Positions 37,401-47,797 of a stretch of DNA of 64,000 nucleotides are shown here, piece by piece. The notes under the pieces were generated by a model. It was not told where the DNA came from and made no database searches. It saw only the letters and a list, made by a program, of their open reading frames with translations. Position numbers and translations under genes: made by a program. Source of the DNA: Klebsormidium nitens (Eukaryota; Streptophyta; Klebsormidiophyceae; Klebsormidiales; Klebsormidiaceae); NCBI GenBank assembly GCA_000708835.1, contig DF237353.1, positions 20,553 to 84,552 on the forward strand, given 5' to 3'. Position 1 is the first letter of the stretch; each line of letters begins with the position of its first letter.

Positions 37401-39943
37401 ACCATGCTCTGGGGGGTGGAAAGGGTGGGTCAGGCTGAGCAGAGGACGAGAAATGTCTGAAGAAGGTAAACTGCTGCTCTCAACGATGTCCTCTATCATG
37501 TCTTGAGGGTCCGAGAGGTAAAACCGGACGGTCGAGGTTTCAAACATGTAGAATTCTCGGTGGAGGACCAGACAGCGTCTCAAAAATGGTCATTTACCGT
37601 GCTCCAGGGAGATCAGAAAGAGAGGATCGAACAGGAGAACTGGAAACACATGTTGGAATTGTCGGTGCAGGAAAGCAGACGTTTGACAGGACCAGAAGCT
37701 TCAAAGGGCTTTATGACACCTACCTTGGGGGGCTGCGCTCCCAGATACTCGGCGAGGACCCTGTGCAGGATGGAGTGGTCCACGATGCCCTTTTCTAGGA
37801 TCGGCTGGAGTGCCAGGAATGTGTGCTTCAAGATGGCTGCCTTCTTGGACGGGGGCGCGGTAGCCAGGATGTCGGCCAGCCTGTATGGTTGGGAAGGATC
37901 ACAATACAATCAGCACTTCAACAAATAGGGAGAATCAGCACTTCGCTTTTCCAAGAATAAAACACAGGTCAGCATGAATGGAGATTGGACAAGTGTGCTG
38001 ACAATCCCTGCTTTGTAAGGAAGTTATCAATTCAATGCAGAGAATGGCAGTCTATGCAAGACGCGAATACTCGTTGCCAAAAAGTACGCACTTGCCTTTT
38101 AAGGTCAAGGGGCACCACCACGCTCAAGACATTAAAACCATTGTTCGGATGATACATAGCCCGATATTGAAGTAAGCAGTGGATCAGAGGAACACTGGGG
38201 CTCACTTTCCCTGGCCCCCCGTCTCCACCCCCTTGAACCTGCGGTACTCTTCCGCGTAGAACTCGGAGACCAACTCCGCCTTCTGCTTCCCAGTGGCCAC
38301 CGTGCTGAAAGCATGCTCCACAACTGCACACCCAAAGCAAAAATTTTAGAAACTCTGGGTTAAAAAGGCTACCCAGATGCAAAGCCGCGTTTCTTCTACG
38401 CACACTTTAGCATCTTGTATGCTTTAGCCCCCATCTTTTCATCAAACGCCAATAGATTCAATCTAGTCGATTACTTTTACGAACACTGAATCAATGAGGC
38501 CATGATAGTGCCACCACGCCTTGCCTTCTCAGTAGATCAATCCAAAATCGTTCATATTACGTTGGCTTGCTCAAGTAGTTCCTTCTTTACCCCCAGGCGT
38601 TCCCACCATATTGACTCTATGCTGATTGCGCCTCCATCTTCTACATCAGCGAAACAGCGAACCTCACCAGCAGAGCCGCTGGGATGCCTGAGCAGCGAGA
38701 CCACATGCCCATGCAGAGCGTTCATGATGTGCTGCAGCTGATCTTTGTTGGCGCGGTCCAGCATGCGCAATATGATGAAGTGGCCGTACGTGTTGCGCGC
38801 CAGCTCGAGAATGTGGGTCCGAAGCTCGTCAAAGACGGCGGCCCGCTCAGTTTCTGAGCCAAACTTGACCAGCGCCTGCAAGTCAGTGCAGAGGATGGGG
38901 GTAAGCATCACAGGACTTTAAATCACAGGACTTTCGATGCGATTGGCACTTAATTAAGCGAAGGTCCCAGCCGAACGCTGATCCTGAGAGGGTGCACAGC
39001 ACGAAGTCTCTACGATGTAACTTGTAATTTCCGAGCAGGGGTGGTGTGCCCTGCCGCTAGCTTATGAGCAATGAGGTCGGCAAAGTAATACAGTCATTGC
39101 AAGGTAAGGAGAAGCAGTTTAAAACTTCATGAGAAATGGGCCCGGTGTGATGGCTTACCTGCACCACTCGGGAGGCGGTATGAGAGAATGCGACCTCCGC
39201 AATCTTCCCCTTGATGCAGGCGAGCAGCCCGCCAGCTAGCTCGTTCCGCTCCTTGGCTTTCACGTTCTTCTGAATCATCTTGTTCCATATAGCCACTGCG
39301 TCCTGCACGGATTGCAAGAAATTCGTCAAACAGCTTATCCACATTTCGATCACTGGCCATGAGGATTTGAACGGAGGCAAGGCACGATCGAAGGAAAGGA
39401 ATGAGACTCTCCTTTTAAGTACACAGCGGAGATTTTGCACCATTACCAAGAGACTGTGATGAAATTGGTGGGCGTCCTACAAAATGCCATTGAAATATCT
39501 TGTTTCTTCTGAATTTAAGCCTAGAATTGCACGCAGCTACTTACCCTGATCATGTCATAGTTGGTATTCCGCGCTTTCTTCCTCTCCTCTGTGAGCTCCT
39601 TCCTGTCTTTCCTACTCAAGAGAACCTTCTCTTCTTCTTGCTTTGCATCCCCCCCCGGCTTCGGATACTTTGCAAACTTCGAAGCCTTGCTCAAGGCCTT
39701 ACCACCGCTCGCATGCGCCCCATCGTTCTTCCTCCCTTTGAACTCAAAGCCTTTCCCTGCTCCGGCCTTATCCGATTTGTTAAAAACTTTCACGCTTGTA
39801 CCTTCCTTGAAATTCTTACCAATCTGCCTGCTTTGGTCAACCTTTGCTTTTTTGGGGCGGCCCTTCTCCCCACCGACCGCACCACCCGCTTCCTTCCTCT
39901 TCATAGCGGCCATCTTCTTGAAGTTGAAAGATGAGTGCATCAT
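34438..39943 (-). CDS. PUM3: PUM3/Puf6/APUM24-type nucleolar Pumilio protein, 10 exons, 784 aa
   Basis: Nucleolar Puf-repeat RNA-binding protein needed for large-subunit rRNA processing in yeast, animals and plants (family knowledge). Minus-strand exons: 39943-39545, 39302-39159, 38875-38668, 38323-38206, 37880-37724, 37408-37172, 36743-36240, 35873-35655, 35239-35088, 34654-34438; total 2355 nt with all phases matching. The Lys-rich N-terminus (MAAMKRKEAGG onward) gives nucleolar targeting. Degenerate Puf repeats include EVAFSHTASRVVQ, LARNTYGHFIILRMLD, GHVVSLLRHPSGS, SGPLLLRMVHTKDG and LEDEYGNVVLLRLLE. A CPL region follows, around LKDLVLHKYARRVFLHLL, then an acidic insert, VLDQMFANRTIKKLV, and a basic tail. 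An alternative start is at 39913. It is head-to-head with ATG18, 465 bases apart. A short copy of the exon 6 start lies in the preceding intron. Confidence 0.93.
35453..35638. repeat. About 98-bp tandem duplication in Puf gene intron
   Basis: Two copies, 35453-35550 and 35551-35638, each starting TAGAAGCAAGGATGCTGCT and ending near AGAATCAAACCA; roughly 80% identical with small indels. It lies in the intron between exons 8 and 9 of the Puf gene. Confidence 0.85.
37482..37511 (-). repeat. Partial copy of Puf gene exon 6 start
   Basis: On the minus strand this segment reads GACATGATAGAGGACATCGT, matching the exon 6 start (37408 downward, AGCATGGTAGAGGACATCGT). The intron bases just before it are also similar. 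It is upstream of the true acceptor in the direction of transcription; its own splice-site dinucleotide follows CTCA rather than CCCC. Confidence 0.75.
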
Positions 39944-40408
39944 CTGTAGCCTGTACCACTGCCATCAATGTATGAATCAGATGATCCTACCTACCTATCC
40001 GCATTGCTCACGTTGTGCGGAGCATTACCGTACGGTAATGGTTCATACCTCCGGGGACCACGATTCGCAGCCCCGGGTCGTTGCGAAAAAATAGAGCTTG
40101 GAGCATTCTACAGGCTAGAGCCAGGGGTCCATGCCCGGGGAGCTATCCTCGCCGAACTAGATATGGCAACATGCTCCTCTACGTAATTAAATTTGAAAAA
40201 TTTGGTGTCATGCAAGGCACAGACTTCCTGGCGTGCTTCACTGAGGCAGTGTGGGCATTGTGGCGCCCCAATTCTGAAAAGGTATACCTTCCAGCGTGCT
40301 CTGGGTATCAGAATACCGCTTCCTCTTGTACATGTGTTCAATTGTAGGAAGGATTCCGGGGGAGAACAAGTTTCCAGGGAGGTTGGGCAATGAGCTCGAT
40401 GCCAAACC
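39944..40408. promoter_or_regulatory. Divergent promoter region between Puf gene and ATG18
   Basis: 465 bases separate the two start codons, so both promoters and 5' UTRs lie here. It contains short palindromes such as TACCGTACGGTA near 40028. No TATA box or known factor site can be assigned with confidence. Confidence 0.5.
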
Positions 40409-43400
40409 ATGAATGTGGGCCAATCCTCGAGGGGTCTGTCGTATGTTGCATTCAACCAGGATAGCACGCGGGTTGTCTTTGCTACCCGACACGGCCTCAG
40501 GATTGTTGACTGCAACACCTGCAAGACTGTTTTCGAGCAGTTCGATGGAGCTGTCGGCATTGTGGAGCCGCTCTTCTCGACTAGCATACTGGCGCTTGTT
40601 GGTGCTGGTGAACATGTAAGTAGGAGAAGTCGTCTTTCCTGATGGAGATGCATAGAATGAAGACTTGTATGCATGCTGTCTGGTTTCTGTGTCCCTCTTT
40701 AGCCTTGCAATCGAGATCCTCCCTCCTTTCTGGTTTGTGTGCCCCTCTCTAACCTTGCACTCAAGATCTTCCCTTTTTTTCAGATCTCCCAGTTCGTGAT
40801 GCCCTAGACTTTCACTTTCACGGGGGCCGAGCTCTGCCGCTAACGACAATCCGTCCACAATTCTTTGTATTTTACATGCTCCTAGTAGCATGTGAAGCTG
40901 GTGGTAAAGTTGGCCTACTACGAATGGCACTTTTCTGCTGCTAGCAATCTTACAATCTTCCTTGTTCTGCAGCCTGCGCTATCCCCCAGGCGCCTTGGCA
41001 TTCTGAATATCACCACGGGTGCTCCAATCGCTGACCTCAGCTTCATCTCGTCTGTACTGGCAGTACGGATGAACAGGAAGAGGTAAGCTCACACCTGTCC
41101 GTTGGAGTTGTTTCTGCTGACATCAAGTCGATCAAAAGATACTGAATTGAATCCACCCGTTGTAGTCCGTACTTGGCAAGACGGTACAGTACATAGAGTG
41201 TGCCTTGCCCCAGTGTTCAGGCTTCACAGGAGATTTTTCTTTGTAAAGTTTGAACATTCCCAGCCATCAGGCCCGACAAAAGCGAATGCAGACGGGTAGT
41301 GTTTCGAATCAAGCAGTCAGGACAGAAGCTCGCACCGTGCTGCGTGGCTCGAGTTCATTTGCTTCAACAAGATTTGCTTCTTCAACTATGCACAGCCCCA
41401 TCCTCAGGCATGATCTACCATCTTGAATCTAACTCTCCTCGATAAGCTGGCGACTAAATGTGACCGTGTCAAATTCATGACTTATGAGCTTCTCCACCTT
41501 CGCAGGCTGGTTGTGCTTCTTGAGCGCAAGACTCACATCCACGACCTCCAGACCCTCCAGATCCTGGATACCCTTGAGACCGCTCCTAATCCGAAGGCCA
41601 TCTGCGCCTTCTCCCCCAGCACGGAAAGTAGCTATCTGGCCCTTCCTGCGAGCGCGACTGCAGGGGAGATCGTTGTGTATGATGCCATGCATCTAACGGC
41701 TGTTTGCCAGGTAAGCAATCCATCCCTGACTCCGTTACAGAAGCATTTCAAACCACAATGGTATGTTGGATGTTATCAGTCAGGGGGACGAATAAGGTTC
41801 AGTGCCATTCATAGAGCGGGTAGTAAATTGTTCCGCTGTCTGTTTCTGCTCGTCAAGATTCACAGTCTCACTTGAACTTGAACTTCCGTTTTCCGGTCCG
41901 CTATTAGACCTGCCAGAGCCCTTGAAAGCTGCATCCGACCCGTCTGATGTTTGCTGGTACCCAGCAATGCCTGCGTCAGTGCCCCAAGCCTGGAAGCAAA
42001 ATCTCTGCACTGCAAGTTGCAAGGTGGTCTTGTGGAGACTGCAGCAGGACTTGCAACGAGGTGTAAATTCTTTCAAATATTGGAGGTCTGCAGATCCAGG
42101 CCCATAAGGCGCCACTGGCGGCGCTGGCCATTAATTCGGACGGGTCCCTCCTAGCGTCCGCGTCCGAAAGGGGCACCGTCATCAGGGTGCACACATTGCC
42201 CAGCGCTACCAAGGTAAGGTTCCACGAATACAGCTCGCAGGAACGTATCGTTTTGTAACTTGCGGAAGACCAAGTGGAGCTGGATACTCTCTTGGGTATC
42301 CGACGATAGTGGAGTCAAGAACGAGTTCAGTGCCAAGATTGGCAGAGTTGAAAGAGTCTCCCAGAAGTATTTGAATCTCGTCACATTCGTTGTCTGTCGC
42401 ATCGAACTTCGTCGAACATGTGAAACGAAAGTATGAGCATGGAATCTCCGTCCTAGTTTCATTGCTGGGACTGCGGTTGAGCTCCGGACTGGCGCGACTA
42501 TTAGTCAGAAAGTACAAGCAGCTGGAGGTCAGGAACGGCCCACGTCAAGATTCATCGCTCTTATATCGGTTCCTCTCTCTTTTGAAGTAAAGACCCCATC
42601 AACTCCGACTCTGCCAACCAAAAACCTGTCTTTTCGACTTTCCCCTACTTGCTGTAAGTTTGGCTGCGTTAACTGAGCCGTCCCTTCCACAATAACCAGC
42701 AACTGACCAAGTCACACGTTGTTCGACTTCCTCTTCCTGGTTGCAAGTTCACACTCTCGAGCTTAGATCGTAATCACCATGCCACAAGGCTGACGTGCCT
42801 TCTGTTCTTGGCAGGCTTTTACTCTTCGGCGGGGCACGTATCCGGCTACCATATATTCGCTGGCCTTTAGCCCCCCCGAAACAGTTCCTCCCCTTCTGGC
42901 TGCCGCCAGCGACACCGGCACGCTGCATCTGTTCAGCTTAGCACCCAGACCCCCAACGTGAGCATATTCCCTTCCTCTTCTTTGGAGGATACTCTTTCTT
43001 TCTTCCGTTTTTGTTTCGAGTGCTTCGCATTTTGTGAGCGAACAACCCAGACTCTCGTCCCAGGAGTTTTAACGCTTCGTAGTTTCTTGTCAGCACAAAG
43101 AGACGAAGAACGAGCGCTTTCAGAGCCGGTCAATTTGTTCCTGGGATCTGCAACCCGCAAATTTGGCTTCGTTAGGTCCTCTGCGTGAACCTCGTCTCGT
43201 TTGATGCCCCCGGCAAAGTCTGGCCAATCCAATGTGCGACAGGTCCCCGTGTGACAGAAGGAGGAAGAGGAGCATGCCCTGACAATGTTAGGGCTGCGAA
43301 CTGATTGACTTGACCTTTCGGACATCGACTCTTCAGCAGAGATCGCCGGAGTTTGAATGCGGAGACAAACGTGCCTTGGCAAAGAGAAACTTGAAGCGAG

Positions 43401-44811
43401 CAACCGCGGATTGGTCGACGCGAGAAGCATGCAGAGAGCTCGCAGGCGGGGCAGATGTACAAAAACCTTTGTAGGAACACCTAGGGCGGCACGTGCCTAT
43501 CTTAAGTGGAGCAGCTCGCTTCGAAGGACACCGGCATCCATTGTCCGCGAACCATCATCATTCTTCAAAAGATTGGATCTTGGTTTTCCGGAAGAGACAA
43601 GGACCACGGATCGTCATGCGCCATTCTATCAAGTGACCAAACATCTGATCCCCAAGGAATTGCAGCTATCCTGAAAGGCCGTTTTCGTTCAGATTTTGCA
43701 AGGGCACTTTTGTGTGAACATTGCATATTTTCTCCTTCCCGCAGCCCGCCTCCTGCGGCGTCCCGCCCTACCAAGGCTGCGGAGGAGTACCTGCGGCGGC
43801 TGCTGCCCGAGACGATGAGCGACGTCTTGGAGTGCGACCGCGCATTTGCGTCCATACCCAACAGCTCCCAGCCCGGCGTGCGCTGGTGAGCTGCCACGTG
43901 TCCTTACAGGGTTCCAAGTTCCTGGATTGTACACTGTATACTGGCAGTAAGGTCGGGGGGCAACACCAGCAGAAGGAGGAGTTGCAGGTGCTTTCCTCGA
44001 TGAGTCGGGTGGGAGGTCAAAACAAGGTCACGATCGAGACCGTGTGCCTGGCACATTTTTGCAACCATTCTGACCGGGACGTGTAATGAATCCAGGAAGC
44101 AGCTTGTTGGTGATAGCAGCTTCGCGGGCTTGTTGAGACGAAGGTTGTCCAAAGCAGAAGTAACCCACCGGCTGTCTTTCCGAGGTGTCTTGAGTGTTCG
44201 AAGCGGGACTGTCGCCGAGCTCTCTTTCAGCTGTTTGCTGCTCCTGTTTCCTGGGCTGAGGATAGCTGCATCGCTTGACCGGCGCTTGAAAGTATATGCC
44301 TTCTTTTGCATATAAAATGGTTTGTACGATCTGCCTTTCTAGGGGCAGACACACACGCCTTGTCTCCTCAAAAGCGTCCGACTCATTTGCTGTACCTGAT
44401 GTTCGCAGTTTGTCTACCTTTCTGTTGTTGGCTGCTTTCGATCTTCAATGAGGATACGTGTTTAGCTTGACACCACATGCCTTCTTTTGCCTCATGAACG
44501 ATTTGCACGATCTGCTATCCCTAGGGCAAACTCACACGCCTTGTCTCCTCAAAAGCGTGCCCTTGGCGCCGCCTCATCAGATGCATCTGATGCTTCGCAG
44601 TTTGTGTACCTTCGCCCCTGAACGGGGTCGGCCTCCGGGAACGGGGCCAGGGTCCCATGACCGCGCGCGTGTCCTGATCATCACCGCACAGGGTTACCTT
44701 TACGAATATTGTATAGACTGTAGAAGCTCCGCGACAGATAGGTGTAGTTTAGAAAGGGAGGTTGCTCTGTTCCCCAAAGAGTCTGAACAGACTACCGCTC
44801 GATTCGTGTAG
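40409..44811 (+). CDS. ATG18: ATG18/WIPI-family PROPPIN, 7 exons, 378 aa
   Basis: WD-repeat beta-propeller that binds PI3P/PI(3,5)P2 and acts in autophagosome formation and endosomal traffic (family knowledge). Exons 40409-40615, 40973-41082, 41506-41710, 42094-42213, 42815-42957, 43745-43885, 44601-44811; 1137 nt, phases all consistent. It begins with the LSYVAFNQDSTRVVFAT blade, followed by the hallmark PALSPRRLGILNITTG, FISSVLAVRMNRKR, LVVLLERKTHIHDLQTLQIL and PNPKAICAFSPS. ASASERGTVIRVH precedes the phosphoinositide-binding (L/F)RRG motif, here FTLRRGTYPATIYSLAFSP. The last exon gives RVLIITAQGYLYEY. Length and blade order fit ATG18/WIPI of plants. The final exon has a duplicated acceptor region just upstream; using it would give an early stop. 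Confidence 0.94.
44296..44421 (+). repeat. Upstream copy of the ATG18 last-exon acceptor region
   Basis: Bases 44296-44421 repeat 44477-44613: both start ATGCCTTCTTTTGC, share ACACGCCTTGTCTCCTCAAA, and end in TTCGCAG then TTTGT.TACC. So the intron end, the 3' splice site and about 13 exon bases are duplicated, with a 10-15 base indel. The copy keeps an AG at 44407-44408. Confidence 0.92.
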
Positions 44812-45736
44812 TGCTTTGCTTTTGGCAGGTAAAGACGCCGTGTCGGAAGCCTTGGTTGATTAGCTGCTTTTGTTTGCCTTCTAAAATCGTGAGTAAGTTG
44901 ACGTCGGACGACCTTGTACGCTGTACTATGGCCGACCAAACGTGCTAACCCTGGTCATCAGAATGCGTAATCTGTGTGCGTGTGCGCTAGTCAACAGTGG
45001 CAATGCATCCACTCTCACGGAAATCTGCGACCTATATCTGGATGCAGTGACTACCGACAGATGCAGGCAAGCCACTTATATACTCGTTGTGCACGGCGGC
45101 ATATACGATCGACCGAAACGGATGTGGTAACCATATATTCATATATGAGAGTTTGCGCGCACGCAAGTTCGTACTTGATGGCCATCTTGATTGATGGATC
45201 ATATGATTATAGTTGGGCCGCCCAGCCAGGGCCACGCGCGTCAGGATACAAGGCGATGCCAGTGCTTCTGCTACTTGTTGGTCCAAATCGTTCTTATGTC
45301 GTGCCTATACGTAGATTTCGATCCGTCATCAATCTAGAAAGCCGGTCGCATGCCTGTGCAACAGTCAATGCATTAGCGCGCGAGGGCGCCGCTTTTGCAC
45401 GATACGAGACAAATTGCATTAGTCGGATGCAAGATGCGCTGCCTGCCCCCACAAACGTAATTCAGCGCCACCGCTTCAATTGAATCTTGAAGAATCATGC
45501 GCCCGGTGGCAGACTCTCCCCGAATTGGATGCTCCGATCACGAGGCAAGTCTGAGGACGTCGGAGATGATCGAGCTGCTACTGGCTTGATCCAGACCCAG
45601 TTCGAGACTTGAAAGCCGTTGAAAAGAGCAAAACTCAAAACGTGCCTGGGAACCCAAGGCAGCAAGGCTGTGCCGACTGGCAGAAGCTTCTGCAATCTCT
45701 GTCGAGCTAGTCCTCTGATGGTCTCACAAATTTACA
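44812..45736. other. Intergenic, no gene seen
   Basis: Tail-to-tail spacer between ATG18 and the second MYND gene. Some open stretches exceed 150 codons (44974-45483) but have no family motif and no splice support; treated as chance. Confidence 0.5.
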
Positions 45737-47797
45737 CTAATCGGTCACGTCTTTCTTTGCCTGGTCTGCCTTGCAATGCTTCTTGTGGGTCTCCCAGTGC
45801 AGCTTCTGATGCTCCTTGCTACATGGAAATGCAAACATAAGTCAGTTTAACCGGCTTTGATTGACACGTGGTCTTCTGGATGATGACATGCGAAACTAGA
45901 CTTTGCGAACGGCTTTTATGCAGGGTTCCGAAGCTTCTGTAAGATCTGCGCTCTTGCAGGACAAGGACTGCAAGTCCAACGGTCACGAGTAGAGTGTGTC
46001 TCGTTGAGTGGACTACGTCCAAGGCAGTCACCCGCTAGCGGAAGAATGCTTTTTCGCCCCACCATAGCTAAAACGTGTCTAAAACATACGAGGTCTGTCT
46101 TCAGCATGACGTTTTGTGACCTACGTGCTCAGGAATATTTGACAGAGACGAACATATCCAGTTGCGTGATTAGTATTGGGGCCGCGCTTCAGCCAGATTG
46201 GTAAGTGGTCACTTGTCATCGAAGTAGAACCCTTTCCAACATTTGGCTGGCCACTCGATCCTCAACCTTGCAACGGGCCGGTTCGGAACCGGAGTCGGCA
46301 GCCGCAGGAACTTCGAGTCCTTTTGACGTTCTTGGCGATACGTTCATGTGACCGGCTAGCGCAAAGAGAAGAAAATACCAGACCTCAACAAAAGGATTCC
46401 AAATCTGAAGAGAGATGTGTTGGGGGAAGCGGCATCTGTCCGACATCAAGAGGATGGATGGCTTCGCTGCATTGGCGTCGACTTGAATGCGAAGCACTAT
46501 GCAAGGCATTGCGGCGAATGAGATGGGTTTCCAAGTGTTCTTTCAGGATCTCACCTGCAGTAGCGCGCGACCTGGCAGCGCCCGCATTTGCTAAACCCCT
46601 TCCCGACGTCGGGCTCGCGGCCGGCCGCGCACAGCTTCCTCGAGCACACCACCGGCGTCCAGAACCTTCCGTTGAGCCGATCTTCCATGGGCTTCCAATT
46701 CGCGGCGGACATCTCGCGTGTCAAGGAAAGCTCTCCATCTTGCAATCTGATCTTGAAAGTTGTCCACGGGTGGCACTCCGGTTCTGCCATGTTGATTTTC
46801 CGCTTATGGGGCCGGAAACCTTCGAGTGCGTTGTGCGCGCGCAGCTTTTCCGCTGCGGAGTCCACCGAAAGCAAGCGGACCAGGGCCATGTTGCAGCGGT
46901 ATGCTGGAGACATGAGCCGCTCGGAATATTTCGAAGACTCTCGCAAGGGGGAAGCTTCATAGATGGCCGCTATTAATTTCGGGAGGCCCCTGACGATCGC
47001 CCACATTTGACTGTCCACAGAATACGCAAGAGAGACTGCTAGACTCGCCAAAGCAAGCCGGATCTCCAGGGCAATTCTACGAGACATCTTTGCAAGATAC
47101 TCGGCGCGAAGCAGGTCCCCAAACTGCTCGAACACGTTCCGCTCTTCCGCTGCTTCCCGAATAGCTTCTCGGAACGCCTTCGAAGCCCGCGCAAAGTTGG
47201 CCAGACTCTCCAAAGAAGCAGCCACCATCAGAGAGTTGAATGCAGTTAATTGTGGGCTGTTCAGAAGAGCCTCCAACAGGCGCGCGGGACCGGAGAAGTG
47301 TTCAATGTGCAATACAAGCCGCGCATAGATCTGCCGTGCATTCTCCTTTTCTTCCGGCCCTCTTCCAATCTTTCCCTCTTCCGGCTCTCTTTCGCTGTGC
47401 GTCTTTTCCCGCCCTGTTCCGGTTCCATTCTCTTCCGGCCCTCTTCCTCTCTCCGCCCCTTCCGGCGGCAGCCCGTCTCTCAAACAGCGCTCCACCACCA
47501 CTTTGCTCGAAGTGAGCGTCGCAAGCGACACGATGTAACTAGACGCTGAAATGTTTTGGTGTCTTCGATCGCGAATTCTATCTGGTATGGCTGCCCGAGC
47601 GTGAGGCACAAGAGCCGCCTGAGGACGGCGCCCCCGTCGCGTGCCGCTATCTCTTGCGCGACCCTGGCGAAGCTTATTCGGTTCTCATCTCCACTCTTGC
47701 TAAGGGCCAGCAGCAGGCCGCATCCGCTCCAGATGCCGTCAGCTGATGTCAGCAGGGAAGCGCAGCGCTCCACGATGTTGTCGAGGTCTCCCTCCAT
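45737..47797 (-). CDS. MYND-type zinc finger protein, frame slipped by one base
   Basis: Minus-strand exons 47797-46555 and 45818-45737. It starts MEGDLDNIVERCASLL; a helical N-terminal region follows, then a low-complexity RGPEE-type repeat, helices such as LESLANFARASKAFREAIRE, and a C-terminal MYND finger split by the intron (GFSKCGRCQVARYC, then SKEHQKLHWETHKKHC). The frame changes at an A run (minus strand, bases 47557-47554): upstream reads AIEDTK in one frame and downstream NISASSYIVSLATL in another. Exon 1 is one base short for the downstream phase, so one missing A in the run would explain it (assembly error, or a real lesion making a pseudogene). The sixth zinc ligand is His instead of Cys (YCSKEH). 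About 441 aa if intact. Same architecture as the intronless MYND gene 12 kb to the left. Confidence 0.8.

Noticed and set aside
46176-46976. 266-codon plus-strand open stretch
   Set aside because: It is the antisense shadow of the second MYND gene, which has clear finger motifs on the other strand.
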